Below are positions 28,185 through 36,996 of a stretch of DNA of 64,000 bases, one piece after another. Origin of the DNA: DATLGD01 sp035540755 (lineage in GTDB: Bacteria; Actinomycetota; Actinomycetes; Mycobacteriales; SCTD01); assembly GCA_035540755.1 (NCBI GenBank), contig DATLGD010000164.1:1-64000 (forward strand), written 5' to 3'. A program made the translations under genes and the position numbers. Position 1 is the first letter of the stretch; every line of letters starts with the position of its first letter. The notes beneath the pieces were generated by a model. It was not told where the DNA came from. It made no database searches and saw only the letters and a program-made list of their open reading frames with translations.

Positions 28185-29329
28185 GGTCCGGTGAGGGAGC
28201 GGCCGATGACCAGCCGCTGCACCTGGTTGGTGCCTTCGACGATCTGCAGGATCTTGGCCTCGCGCAGGTAGCGCTCGGCCGGGAAGTCCTCGACGTAGCC
28301 GTAGCCGCCCAGCACCTGGACGGCGTCGGTGGCCACGCGCATGCCGGTGTCGGTGGCGAACAGCTTGGCCATCGCCGCCTGCGGCCCGTACGGCTGCCCG
28401 GCGTCGCGTCGGCGGGCAGCGGCCAGGTACAGCGACCGGGCGGCCTCGACCTGCGTCGCCATGTCGGCCAGCAGGAAGGACAGCCCCTGGAAGTCGGCGA
28501 TGCGCCGACCGAACTGGGTGCGCTCCTTCGCGTAGTCGACGGCGAGGTCGAGCGCCGACTGGGCCAGACCGACCGCGCATGCGGCGATGCCGAGCCGCCC
28601 GCCGTCGAGGGCGCTCATGGCGATCCGGAAGCCGATGCCCTCCTCCCCCAGCAGCCGGTCCGCGGGAACGCGCGCGCCGTCGAGCCGGATGCTGGCCGTG
28701 GTGCTCGACCGCATGCCGGTCTTGCGCTCAGGCGCCGCCGCGGACAGCCCCGGCGTCGCCGCCGGGGCGAGCAGGCACGAGATCCCCTTCGGCCCGGGCC
28801 CGCCGGTGCGCACCATGAGGTTGTAGAAGTCGGCCTCGCCGCCGTGCGTCACCCACGCCTTCGTCCCGTCGACGACGAACTCCTCGCCGTCACGCACCGC
28901 TCTGGTGGTGAGCGCTGCTGCATCGGAGCCGCTGCTCGGCTCGGACAGGCAGTACGCCCCCAGCAGCTCCCCGCCGAGCATGTCGGGCAGCCACTGCTCT
29001 CGCTGGCGGGTGCTGCCGAAGGCGGCCAGCGGGAAGCAGGACAGCGTGTGGACGCTGACACCGAGGCCCACGGCCAGCCAGCCGCGACTGAGCTCCTCGA
29101 GGACCTGCAGGTACACCTCGTAGGGCTGTGCGCCGCCGCCGTGCTCCTCGGGGTACGGCAGGCCGAGCAGGCCTGCCTTGCCGAGGGTCCGGAAGACCTC
29201 CCTGGGGAACTCCGACCGCTGCTCGAACGCCGCGGCACGCGGAGCCAGCTCCGCGTCGACCAGGTCGCGGGTGAGCTCCAGCAGGGCCTCGGCCTCGGGC
29301 GTCGGCAGGCTCCGGACGACGGACGGCAT
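28181..29329 (-). CDS. Acyl-CoA dehydrogenase
   Basis: 382 residues, the usual length of medium/short-chain acyl-CoA dehydrogenases. Motifs: LGAYCLSEPSSGSDAAALTT, VDGTKAWVTHGGEADFYNLMV, KTGMRSSTTASIRLDGARVP, the arginine-bearing RTQFGRRIADFQGLSFLLADM and the C-terminal VLGGYGYVEDFPAERYLREAKILQIVEGTNQVQRLVIGRSL with the catalytic Glu in VEGTN. ATG 29329 is preferred over further-upstream starts because GGAGAGGG lies just before it. First gene of a two-gene operon with an Lrp regulator. Confidence 0.94.
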   Translation of the reverse strand: MPSVVRSLPTPEAEALLELTRDLVDAELAPRAAAFEQRSEFPREVFRTLGKAGLLGLPYPEEHGGGAQPYEVYLQVLEELSRGWLAVGLGVSVHTLSCFPLAAFGSTRQREQWLPDMLGGELLGAYCLSEPSSGSDAAALTTRAVRDGEEFVVDGTKAWVTHGGEADFYNLMVRTGGPGPKGISCLLAPAATPGLSAAAPERKTGMRSSTTASIRLDGARVPADRLLGEEGIGFRIAMSALDGGRLGIAACAVGLAQSALDLAVDYAKERTQFGRRIADFQGLSFLLADMATQVEAARSLYLAAARRRDAGQPYGPQAAMAKLFATDTGMRVATDAVQVLGGYGYVEDFPAERYLREAKILQIVEGTNQVQRLVIGRSLTGP

Positions 29330-29529
29330 GCGGCACCCTCTCCACGGCGTGTGCGGACCGCCCACGCTATCGCCCACCACCGCGGCCTGCTCCTCACCGA
29401 CGCTGCGCAACTGCCCCGGCCCGGCGGGGCAGCTGCGCAGCCGCGGACGGCCGACGCCGCTTCCGACGCCTAGGCACAGCGCGGCCTCGCGCCGGATGCG
29501 CGGACGGCGAACGGTGCACGGTCGGCACC

Positions 29530-29781
29530 ATGGACCCCGCTCACCTGCTCCGGACGGCCCGGCGCCAGGCCGGGCTCAGCCAGCGCCAGATGGCGGCGCG
29601 CTCCGGGGTCGCGGCCTCCACCGTCGCCGACGTGGAGCGGGGTGCGGTCCGCCCGTCCCTGCAGGTGCTCGACCGGTTGCTCGACGCGGCCGGTCTCGAG
29701 GTGACCCTCGACCGCCGCCTTCCCGCGCCCTGCCCGCACCTCGTGCGCTACCTCCGGCTGCCGCTGGCGACCCGGCTCTAA
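29530..29781 (+). CDS. XRE-type helix-turn-helix protein, probably truncated
   Basis: 83 residues with a classic Cro/C1 HTH: LLRTARRQAGLSQRQMAARSGVAASTVADVERGAVRPSLQVLDRLLDAAGL. It ends at a TAA, a stop rarely used in this GC-rich stretch. The same frame continues with coding-like sequence beyond it (see next entry), so this looks like the front of a longer HTH protein cut by a nonsense mutation. If translated alone it could still bind DNA. Confidence 0.7.
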   Translation: MDPAHLLRTARRQAGLSQRQMAARSGVAASTVADVERGAVRPSLQVLDRLLDAAGLEVTLDRRLPAPCPHLVRYLRLPLATRL

Positions 29782-30250
29782 CTGACGTTCGGCGGCCGGA
29801 CGGGGAGCCCCGGCGTCGACCGGTCCGTCCCGGCATGGACCAGCCTGTGGACGATGTCGACATGGGGGCGCGTCGACCTGGTGGAGGGGCTCGCGCTCGG
29901 CGTGTGGTGCCCGCAGCCGACGGTCGGCCCGCGGGTGGTGGTCCGGCCGCGGCGCCACGCGGGCGAGCGACCCCACCCGGGACTCGAGGTGGTGGTCGGG
30001 ACCGGAGCGCCGCCGGTGGGCACCGTGCCGGTGGCGCTCGGCAGTCAGGCTGTGCACGTCCTGCCGCCGGAGGCGCTCGCTCTCGGGCACGTGACGCCGG
30101 GCGAGCGGCTCATGCTGCGGGCGGCCGCGTCGGCGCTGCACGCGAGGTCCGGCACTGCCGTTGCCCGAGCGGCACGCCGGGCGGGGCTGGCAGCTGGAGG
30201 GGCCGGGCAGCCTCGCCCAGTGGCTGCGGGACCACGGCTACCCCACCTGA
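29782..30250 (+). pseudogene. Probable displaced C-terminal part of the HTH protein
   Basis: In the same frame as the HTH gene, directly after its TAA, the sequence reads on through WGRVDLVEGLALGVWCPQP, GPRVVVRPRRHAG and LMLRAAASALHAR. The most protein-like ending, WQLEGPGSLAQWLRDHGYPT, then lies in the next frame and closes at TGA 30248-30250. One in-frame stop plus one frame change would join everything into a single protein of about 240 residues. An internal ATG at 29854 could start a separate 146-residue product, but I see no ribosome site for it. Confidence 0.5.
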
Positions 30251-30278
30251 GCGCCGGACGGTGCGGCAGAGTGAGGAC

Positions 30279-31190
30279 GTGGCCGGACAGCTGACCCTCC
30301 TCGACGCCCCGTCGCTCTGGTACCGGGCGTTCCACGGCGTCCCGTCGTCGGTGGTGGCGCCCGACGGGTCGCCGGTCGCGGCCGTGCGGGGCTTCCTCGA
30401 CGTCGTCGCGCGGATCGTGCGCGACACCCGGCCGGCCCGGCTGGTCGCCTGCCTGGACCTCGACTGGCGGCCTGCCTTCCGGGTGGCGGCGGTGCCGAGC
30501 TACAAGCTGCACCGCACCGTCGAGGGCGGCGCGGAGGACGAGCCGCCGACGCTCGGACCGCAGGTCGACGCGATCCTGCAGGTGCTGGACGCGCTGGGCC
30601 TCGCGACCGCCGGGGCGAAGGGGTACGAAGCCGACGACGTCATCGGCACGCTCGCGACCCGCGCGGCCGGCGCCGTCGACGTGGTCACCGGCGACCGCGA
30701 CCTGTTCCAGCTCGTGCGCGACGACGGGCCGGTCCGGGTGCTCTACACCGTCGAGAAGCTCCGGCCCTACGACGAGGCCGCGGTGGCCGCGAAGTACGGC
30801 ATCCCTGGACGCGCCTACGCCGAGCTCGCAGTGCTGCGCGGTGACCCGAGCGACGGACTGCCGGGGGTCAAGGGCGTCGGTGAGAAGACGGCAGCCGCGC
30901 TCGTGAACCGGTTCGGCGACGTCGACGGGATCCTCGCCGCGCTCGACGCCGGCGGCGACGCCGGCTTCCCCGCCGGGGCGCGGGCCAGGCTCGAGGCGGC
31001 CCGCGACTACCTCGCCGTCGCGCCCGCCGTGACGAGGGTCGTGCGCGACCTGCCGCTTCCCGAGCTCGACGACGCCCTCCCCCGCGCGCCGCGGTCTCCC
31101 GAGCGGCTGGTCGAGCTCGCCGACCGGTGGGGGCTCGACAGCCCGCTCGAGCGGCTGCTCGCCGCGCTCGAGGTGGCGCACACCGGCTGA
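30279..31190 (+). CDS. 5'-3' exonuclease (Pol I N-terminal domain-like)
   Basis: 303-residue FEN/PIN-type nuclease. Acidic metal ligands are in LLDAPSLWYRAFHG, LVACLDLDWRPAFR, GYEADDVIGTLA and DVVTGDRDLFQLV; the helix-hairpin-helix DNA-binding motif is DGLPGVKGVGEKTAAALVNRFG. It corresponds to the stand-alone exonuclease found next to helY in other actinobacteria (M. tuberculosis Rv2090). GTG 30279 is chosen by homology of the N-terminus; GTG 30261 is an in-frame alternative. Convergent with helY. Confidence 0.92.
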   Translation: MAGQLTLLDAPSLWYRAFHGVPSSVVAPDGSPVAAVRGFLDVVARIVRDTRPARLVACLDLDWRPAFRVAAVPSYKLHRTVEGGAEDEPPTLGPQVDAILQVLDALGLATAGAKGYEADDVIGTLATRAAGAVDVVTGDRDLFQLVRDDGPVRVLYTVEKLRPYDEAAVAAKYGIPGRAYAELAVLRGDPSDGLPGVKGVGEKTAAALVNRFGDVDGILAALDAGGDAGFPAGARARLEAARDYLAVAPAVTRVVRDLPLPELDDALPRAPRSPERLVELADRWGLDSPLERLLAALEVAHTG

Positions 31191-31204
31191 CGCCGCCGGC
31201 GGGA

Positions 31205-33943
31205 TCAGCCCGCCATGCCGTAGGCGACCACGCCGCGGCGGATCGCGGCGATCGCGGTGCGCGCCGTGGACCGCAGGGCAGGATCGTCGGAGGCGGCCGC
31301 GACGTCGGCGACCTGGTCGAGCAGGTCGACGAGCTGCTTGCACCAGCGCACGAAGTCGCCCGCCGTCAGCTCGCTGTCGTCGAGCACTTCCTCCAGCCGC
31401 GCGCCGCCCACCCACCGGTAGGCGGCCTCGGAGAAGCCGCGGTCGGGGCTGCGCAGGAACTGCACGTGCGCGTCCTGCTCGACCGACGCGAGCCGGCCCC
31501 AGAGCCGCTCCGTCTCGGCGAGCGTGGCCTCGACCCGGCCCGACGGCACGTGTCCGACCGGCTCGTCCGGGCGGCGGCTCTCGTAGACGAGCGCCGCCAC
31601 GACGGCAGCCAGCTCCGCCGGGCCCAGCCCGTTCCACAGCCCGGCCCGCAGGCACTCCGCGACGAGCAGGTCGGACTCGCTGTAGACCCGGGCCAGCTGT
31701 CGCCCGGCATCGGTGACGCGCTCGCCGTCGAGGTAGTCGAGCCGCTCGAGCACCGCGCACACCCGGTCGAAGGTGCGCGCGACCGAGGAGGTCTTGCCCT
31801 GCACCCGCTTCTCGAGGGCGTCGGTGTCGGCGCGCAGCCGCGTCCAGCGCTCCGCCCAGCGCATGTGCGCCTCGCGCTCGTCGCACCCGTGCACCGGGTG
31901 CCGGCGCAGCTCGGCCCGCAGCCCGGTCAGGCGGTCGTCGTCGGCGGCGGACCGCCGCTTGCCCTTGCGGTCCTCCGGCGGGACGTCGAGGTTGCGGATC
32001 GACGCAGCCAGGTCGCGCCGCGACTGCGGTGAGCGGGTGTTGACCTGCTTGGGCAGCTTCAGCCGGCCGACGACGAGCACCGGGCCCGGGAAGTCGGCCA
32101 CCGACAGCCGCCCGGCCCACCGGTCCTCGGTCACCACCAGCGGGTGGGTCTCGCCGCGCAGCCCGACCCCGGGGTCGACGACGACGGCGAGTCCCGAGCG
32201 CCGTCCGCCCGGCACGCGGACGACGTCGCCGGGCCGGAGCTGCTCGAGCGACTCGGCGGCCGCGGCCCGGCGCGAGGCCGAGCCCTGCTTGACCAGCTCC
32301 GTCTCGCGGCGCTTGAGGTCCGCGCGCAGCCGCGCGTACTCCTCGGCGTCGCCGAGGTGGCAGGTCATCGACTCGCGGTAGCCCTCGAGCGCCTCGAGGT
32401 TGCGCGCCACCTGCCGGGCCAGCCCCACGACCGAGCGGTCGGCCTGGAACTGCGCGAAGGACGACTCGAGCAGCGCGCGCGCCTGCTCCCGGCCGACCGC
32501 GCCGACCAGGTTGACCGTCATGTTGTAGCTCGGCCGGAAGCTCGACCGCAGTGGGTACGTGCGGGTGGACGCCAGGCCGGCCACCGCCCGGGGGTCGAAG
32601 CCGGGCTGCCAGAGGACGACGGCGTGTCCCTCGACGTCGATGCCCCGCCGGCCGGCCCGCCCGGTGAGCTGGGTGTACTCCCCCGGCGTCACGTCGGCGT
32701 GGGTCTGGCCGTTCCACTTGACGAGCTTCTCGAGCACCACGGAGCGGGCCGGCATGTTGATGCCGAGGGCGAGCGTCTCGGTGGCGAAGACCGCCTTGAC
32801 GAGGCCGTCGACGAACAGCTCCTCGACGACCTCCTTGAAGGCCGGCAGCATGCCGGCGTGGTGGGCGGCCAGGCCCCGCTGCAGCCCTTCGAGCCACTCC
32901 CAGTAGCCGAGCACCCGCAGGTCCTCGCGCGGCAGCGTGGCGGTGCGCGCCTCGACGACCCGGCGGACCCGCTCGGCCTCCTCGACGGTGTTGAGGCGCA
33001 GCCCCGAGCGCAGGCACTGCTCGACGGCGGCCTGGCAGCCGGCCCGGCTGAACACGAACGTGATCGCCGGCAGCAGTCCCTCGCGGTCGAGCCGCTCGAG
33101 CACGTCGGGGCGGTTCGCGACGCGGGTGCGTGGCCCGGACGAGCCGCGGCCGCGCTCGCGCGGGGTGAAGCGGCTGTCCTCTCGCGCGAGCCGGAGCAGC
33201 TGCGGGTTCACCTCCGGCCCCTCGTCCTGCGGCGCGCCGCCCGCCGGCTCGACGAACAGGTCGTGCAGCCGGGTGCCGACCATCACGTGCTGCCAGAGCG
33301 GGACCGGCCGATGCTCCTCGACGACGACCTCGGTCTGACCGCGCACCGTGACCAGCCACTCGCCGAACTCCTCGGCGTTGCTCACCGTGGCCGACAGGGA
33401 CACGAGCACGACGTCGTCCCGGAGGTGGATGATCACTTCCTCCCACACCGCGCCGCGGGACCGGTCGGCGAGGTAGTGCACCTCGTCCATGACCACGTGC
33501 GAGAGCCCTCGCAGCGCGTCGCTGCCCGCGTACAGCATGTTGCGCAGGACCTCGGTGGTCATGACGACGACGTCGGCGTCGCCGTTGATCGACGTGTCGC
33601 CGGTGAGCAGGCCCACCCGGTCCTCGCCGTGCCGCGCCTTCAGGTCGGCGAACTTCTGGTTCGACAGCGCCTTGATCGGGGTCGTGTAGAAGCACTTCCC
33701 GCCGGCCGCCAGCGCCAGGTGGACGGCGAACTCGCCGACGACGGTCTTGCCCGCACCCGTCGGGGCGGCGACGAGCACGCCGCGGCCGTCCTCCAGGGCT
33801 GCGCACGCGGTGCGCTGGAAGGCGTCGAGCCCGAACGGGTAGTGCGCCTCGAACTCGCTCAGCCTCGGACCGGCCTGACGGCGCCGGAAGGCGGCGTACC
33901 GCTCGGCCGGCGAGAGCGCGCCCTCGGACAGGGGGCTGGTCAC
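31205..33943 (-). CDS. helY: Ski2/Mtr4-like DEAD/DEAH-box RNA helicase
   Basis: 912-residue superfamily-2 helicase. Motif I is VAAPTGAGKTVVGEF, Ia TTPIKALSNQKF, II VVMDEVHYLADRSRG, III LVSLSATVSNAEEFG, and motif VI QLTGRAGRRGIDVEGHAV. A Ski2-type C-terminal helical domain follows, ending SDPALRSTARTAIAAIRRGVVAYG. The role is presumably RNA turnover or structure remodelling in the cytoplasm. GTG 33943 lies six bases after TAGCCT, whose first three bases are the tatC stop codon, so helY has its own leaderless promoter at the end of tatC. Confidence 0.95.
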   Translation of the reverse strand: MTSPLSEGALSPAERYAAFRRRQAGPRLSEFEAHYPFGLDAFQRTACAALEDGRGVLVAAPTGAGKTVVGEFAVHLALAAGGKCFYTTPIKALSNQKFADLKARHGEDRVGLLTGDTSINGDADVVVMTTEVLRNMLYAGSDALRGLSHVVMDEVHYLADRSRGAVWEEVIIHLRDDVVLVSLSATVSNAEEFGEWLVTVRGQTEVVVEEHRPVPLWQHVMVGTRLHDLFVEPAGGAPQDEGPEVNPQLLRLAREDSRFTPRERGRGSSGPRTRVANRPDVLERLDREGLLPAITFVFSRAGCQAAVEQCLRSGLRLNTVEEAERVRRVVEARTATLPREDLRVLGYWEWLEGLQRGLAAHHAGMLPAFKEVVEELFVDGLVKAVFATETLALGINMPARSVVLEKLVKWNGQTHADVTPGEYTQLTGRAGRRGIDVEGHAVVLWQPGFDPRAVAGLASTRTYPLRSSFRPSYNMTVNLVGAVGREQARALLESSFAQFQADRSVVGLARQVARNLEALEGYRESMTCHLGDAEEYARLRADLKRRETELVKQGSASRRAAAAESLEQLRPGDVVRVPGGRRSGLAVVVDPGVGLRGETHPLVVTEDRWAGRLSVADFPGPVLVVGRLKLPKQVNTRSPQSRRDLAASIRNLDVPPEDRKGKRRSAADDDRLTGLRAELRRHPVHGCDEREAHMRWAERWTRLRADTDALEKRVQGKTSSVARTFDRVCAVLERLDYLDGERVTDAGRQLARVYSESDLLVAECLRAGLWNGLGPAELAAVVAALVYESRRPDEPVGHVPSGRVEATLAETERLWGRLASVEQDAHVQFLRSPDRGFSEAAYRWVGGARLEEVLDDSELTAGDFVRWCKQLVDLLDQVADVAAASDDPALRSTARTAIAAIRRGVVAYGMAG

Positions 33944-33949
33944 CCCCGC

Positions 33950-33955
33950 AGGCTA
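33950..33955 (-). promoter_or_regulatory. Leaderless -10 box (TAGCCT) of helY overlapping the tatC stop
   Basis: On the minus strand the tatC stop codon TAG (33955-33953) is also the first half of TAGCCT, followed by six bases and the helY GTG at 33943. Confidence 0.55.
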
Positions 33956-34852
33956 CGTGCCGCGCGGCCCGCCGGCGCCCGCGCCGCTGGGGACGTCCTC
34001 GTCGAGCGAGGAGGGCTGCGGGTCGAGCGTGGAGGTCTCGTCGTCGGCCAGGCCCGCCACCGGGTCGGTGGCGCGACGGCGGCGGGCGGCCCGCTCGCGC
34101 AGCCGGGCGAGCAGGATGCACAGCTCGTACAGCCCGCAGATCGGGATCGCCATGATCATGAAGGTGAACGGGTCCTGCGAGGGCGTGATGATCGCTGAGG
34201 CGATGAAGATCGCGAGGTACATGCCGCGCCGCCAGCGCTTCATGGTCGCGACCGGGAAGATCCCCACCATGTTGAGGAACGTGACCACCACCGGGAACTC
34301 GAACGCGAACCCGAACGCCAGCAGGCACAGGGTCACGAAGTTCAGGTAGGCGTGCACCGACGTGATCGTCGTGATGCCGTCGCCGCCGATGCGGAGCAGG
34401 AAGTCCAGGCCCTGCGAGATGGTCAGGTAGGCGAAGGTCGTCCCGATCGCGAACAGCACCAGCGAGGCGGCCAGGAACCCGGCCGCGTACTTCCTCTCCT
34501 GCCGGTGCAGGGCCGGGGTGATGAACGCCCCGACCTGGTACAGCCAGACAGGAGCGGCGAGGACGATCCCGCCGATGGCCGCGACCCGCAGCCGGACCCG
34601 GATCTGGTCGAAGACGCTGATCGCGAACAGCTCGCAGTCCGCCTCGGCACCCGCTCCGGTGTCGCAGTACGGCTGCTTGAGGAAGTCGAACAGCGGCACC
34701 CACAGGAACCACACCACGACCATGCAGACCGCGATCGCGAGAGCGCTGATGCCGAGCCGGGTCCGCAGCTCGCGGATGTGGTCGACCAGGCTCATCCGCC
34801 CGTCGGGCTGGCGCGGACGCACCGGACGGCGCCGCCGTGGCAGTGCGGCCAC
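33953..34852 (-). CDS. tatC: Sec-independent protein translocase TatC
   Basis: 299 residues, core subunit that recognises twin-arginine signal peptides. The N-terminal MSLVDHIRELRTRLGIS with the conserved Glu, six membrane segments, FAFEFPVVVTFLNMVGIFP and ASAIITPSQDPFTFMIMAIP are typical. A hydrophilic acidic C-terminal tail of about 55 residues is longer than in E. coli, as in other actinobacteria. GTG 34852 follows the tatA stop with no gap. Confidence 0.97.
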   Translation of the reverse strand: MAALPRRRRPVRPRQPDGRMSLVDHIRELRTRLGISALAIAVCMVVVWFLWVPLFDFLKQPYCDTGAGAEADCELFAISVFDQIRVRLRVAAIGGIVLAAPVWLYQVGAFITPALHRQERKYAAGFLAASLVLFAIGTTFAYLTISQGLDFLLRIGGDGITTITSVHAYLNFVTLCLLAFGFAFEFPVVVTFLNMVGIFPVATMKRWRRGMYLAIFIASAIITPSQDPFTFMIMAIPICGLYELCILLARLRERAARRRRATDPVAGLADDETSTLDPQPSSLDEDVPSGAGAGGPRGT

Positions 34853-35203
34853 CTACGGGCGGGGCTGCTGCGCCTGGTCGCCGTGCGGCGTCCCACCGGC
34901 CGGCGGCGTGCCGTAGGACGGGTCCTGCGGAGCGGCCCCCGGCTGCGGCTGCCCGTACCCGTGCGGCGGCGGAGGCGTCACCGGCGGGAGCGGCTCGGCG
35001 GTCACCGTCGTGTCGGGACGTCCCGTGCGGCCGTGTCCGGCGACGTCGGTGTCGTCGTCGTCGCGCAGCCCCTTGGTCTCGGCCTTGAGGATCCGCATCG
35101 AGCGGCCGAGCGCCCGCGCGCTGTCCGGCAGGCGCTTGGCTCCGAACAGGAGCAGGACCACGACGAGGATGAGGACGAGCTCCCAGCCTCCGGGGGTTGT
35201 CAC
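34853..35203 (-). CDS. tatA: Twin-arginine translocase subunit TatA
   Basis: 116 residues. One N-terminal membrane helix (GGWELVLILVVVLLLFGAKRLPDSARALGRSMRILKAE, with the FGAKRLP hinge) and an amphipathic helix are followed by a Pro/Gly-rich cytoplasmic tail. GTG 35203 follows GTGAGGAG. Coupled to tatC. Confidence 0.95.
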   Translation of the reverse strand: MTTPGGWELVLILVVVLLLFGAKRLPDSARALGRSMRILKAETKGLRDDDDTDVAGHGRTGRPDTTVTAEPLPPVTPPPPHGYGQPQPGAAPQDPSYGTPPAGGTPHGDQAQQPRP

Positions 35204-35272
35204 GATGCTCTCCTCACGAGGTGGTTCTCGCTCCGTGGCACGGGGCCGCGCCTGCAGGACACGGTACGCCGC

Positions 35273-35554
35273 TCAGTCCCGGGATGCGCGTCCCTCTCCG
35301 ACCCGCGCGGCGAGCGAGGTCCCGTCCGCGCCCGGGCCGCGCGGGGAGGACGTGGCCGGCCGGCCCTGCGGCGCCCGCCGCTGCAGCTCCTCGAGCTGCC
35401 GGGTCAGGCCGGCCGAGGCCTGCTCGACCCGCTCCCCCACCAGGCCGACGAGCCGCCCCAGCGCCTTGCCCTGCCGGTAGGCGGACAGCCCGACCAGGCC
35501 GACCACGACGATCGCGGCTCCGGCGACGAGCACGGCGAGCAGGTACCCCAGCAC
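35273..35554 (-). CDS. Small membrane protein of unknown function
   Basis: 93 residues: an N-terminal membrane helix (LAVLVAGAAIVVVGLVGLSAY) followed by a basic, probably coiled segment (LVGLVGERVEQASAGLTRQLEELQRRA) and a Ser/Gly/Arg-rich tail. It sits between the zinc-ribbon gene and tatA. GTG 35554 lies six bases after TAGCCT, so it is probably leaderless. No function is suggested. Confidence 0.7.
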   Translation of the reverse strand: MLGYLLAVLVAGAAIVVVGLVGLSAYRQGKALGRLVGLVGERVEQASAGLTRQLEELQRRAPQGRPATSSPRGPGADGTSLAARVGEGRASRD

Positions 35555-35560
35555 GACGTC

Positions 35561-35566
35561 AGGCTA
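35561..35566 (-). promoter_or_regulatory. Leaderless -10 box (TAGCCT) of the small membrane protein gene
   Basis: On the minus strand TAGCCT, six bases, then GTG at 35554. Confidence 0.55.
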
Positions 35567-35587
35567 GCCGTCGGCGGAAGCCGAAGG

Positions 35588-35920
35588 TCAGGAGCGCACC
35601 CGGTCGGCGGCCGCAGGCGCCAGCAGGTCGGTGCTGGCCAGCTGCAGGCCGAGGTCGAGCAGGTCGTCGTAGGTCAGGGCCGGGCCGGTGCGCGGCTCGA
35701 TCGCCTCGGCCGGCACGTCCCACACGGTGGCCGGGACGCCGCCGGAGACCAGCAGGCTCACGACGTGGTCGTCGGCGGGCTTCCTCACCTCGTCGGCGCA
35801 GCCGGGGCAGGTGAAGGCGTAGTACGAGAGGCGCGCGTGGCTGCAGACCATGAGCGAGACGTCGGCCGGGGTCAGCTCGACCTCGCCGCAGCCGGGGCAG
35901 GACGCCTTGATCGTGGTCAT
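35588..35920 (-). CDS. Zinc-ribbon protein of unknown function
   Basis: 110 residues. Two CxxC knuckles, ASCPGCGEVEL near the start and FTCPGCADEVRKP about 30 residues later, form a probable zinc ribbon; the C-terminal half (DLLDLGLQLASTDLL) is helical. A small protein with this layout commonly follows pafC in actinobacteria. ATG 35920 is taken because the frame upstream is the antisense of other sequence. Role unknown; a link to transcription or the Pup-proteasome locus is only by position. Confidence 0.8.
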   Translation of the reverse strand: MTTIKASCPGCGEVELTPADVSLMVCSHARLSYYAFTCPGCADEVRKPADDHVVSLLVSGGVPATVWDVPAEAIEPRTGPALTYDDLLDLGLQLASTDLLAPAAADRVRS

Positions 35921-36030
35921 GAGGGGCCAGTCCTCTCGGTCGACCGCAGTAGTGCGGCACTGACACCTTCGGCAGCGGTGGCGAGGGCCTTGAACCGAGG
36001 TCTTGACACGCAGACGTGGACGTGGTGGGG

Positions 36031-36996
36031 CTAGTCCATCCGGCCGTCGTCGCCGTACTCCGACAGGGCCAGGGCGGCCTCCCGGCGCACGTCTGCGGCG
36101 AGGTCGTCGGGGGCGAGCACCCGGCCGTGCGGCCCGAGCCGCAGCGCGAGCCGGCGCACCCAGCCGGCGTCGGCGACGCGCAGCGTGACGACCAGGCCGC
36201 CGTCGCTGCTCTCCTTCACCGACTCGCACGGGTGGTACTCGGCGACCCAGGCCGCGGCTGGGCGCAGCGCGAGGGTGACCAGCAGGGCGTCGGGCGAGGG
36301 GCGGAACAGCCCCTGCGAGACGTCGCGCGGCTCGGCGTGCGGTGGCGGCTCGGCGGGGAGGTCGAGCAGCTGCACGTCCTCGACCCGGTCGAGCCGGAAC
36401 AGCCGGACTCCCTCGGTGCGGCGGCACCAGGCCTCGAGGTAGGTGCGCCCCTCGACGACGAGCACGCGCATCGGGTCGACGTCCCGGGCGGTGGTCTCGT
36501 CGCGGGCGGGCACGTAGTAGGTCAGGTGCAGCCGGCGCCGGCTGTCGAGCGCCTGCTGCACGACCGGCAGAACCCGCTCCTCGCCCTCGACGATGACCTC
36601 GACCCGGTCGGCGGGCAGGGCCGAGGAGCCGGCGGCCTGCTCGACCTTCGCGAGCGCGCGGTCGACGGCGTCGCGCGAGGACAGCCCCGGGGTCTCGGCG
36701 AGCGCCCGCAGCGCCACGACGAGGGCGAGCGCCTCGTCGACGGTCAGCCGCAGCGGACGCTCGACGCCGGCGTCCTGCACGAGGGTGACGGTCTCGCCCT
36801 CGAAGGCGAAGTCGATGAGGTCGCCCGGGCCGTGCCCCGGCAGGCCGCACACCCAGAGCAGGTCCAGCTCCTTGCGCAGCCGCTGCTCGTTGATGCCGAA
36901 CTCGCGGGCGACGTCGGCGATCGCCGCGCCGGGGTGCGACTGCAGGTACGGCAGCAGGGCGAGCAGCCGCGAGAGCTGCGCCGAGGTGCCGCTCAC
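36031..36996 (-). CDS. pafC: PafC, WYL-domain transcriptional regulator
   Basis: 321 residues. N-terminal winged HTH (LLALLPYLQSHPGAAIADVAREFGINEQRLRKELDLLWVCGLPG), then the WYL domain with LHLTYYVPARDETTARDVDPMRVLVVEGRTYLEAWCRRTEGVRLFRLDRV, and a C-terminal WCX part. PafB and PafC form a heterodimer that activates the RecA/LexA-independent DNA-damage response. GTG 36996 overlaps the pafB stop (GTGA). Confidence 0.95.
   Translation of the reverse strand: MSGTSAQLSRLLALLPYLQSHPGAAIADVAREFGINEQRLRKELDLLWVCGLPGHGPGDLIDFAFEGETVTLVQDAGVERPLRLTVDEALALVVALRALAETPGLSSRDAVDRALAKVEQAAGSSALPADRVEVIVEGEERVLPVVQQALDSRRRLHLTYYVPARDETTARDVDPMRVLVVEGRTYLEAWCRRTEGVRLFRLDRVEDVQLLDLPAEPPPHAEPRDVSQGLFRPSPDALLVTLALRPAAAWVAEYHPCESVKESSDGGLVVTLRVADAGWVRRLALRLGPHGRVLAPDDLAADVRREAALALSEYGDDGRMD

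Noticed and set aside
30045..34712. 1555-codon minus-strand open frame across helY and tatC
   Set aside because: Low-complexity shadow frame; helY and tatC explain the region in another frame.
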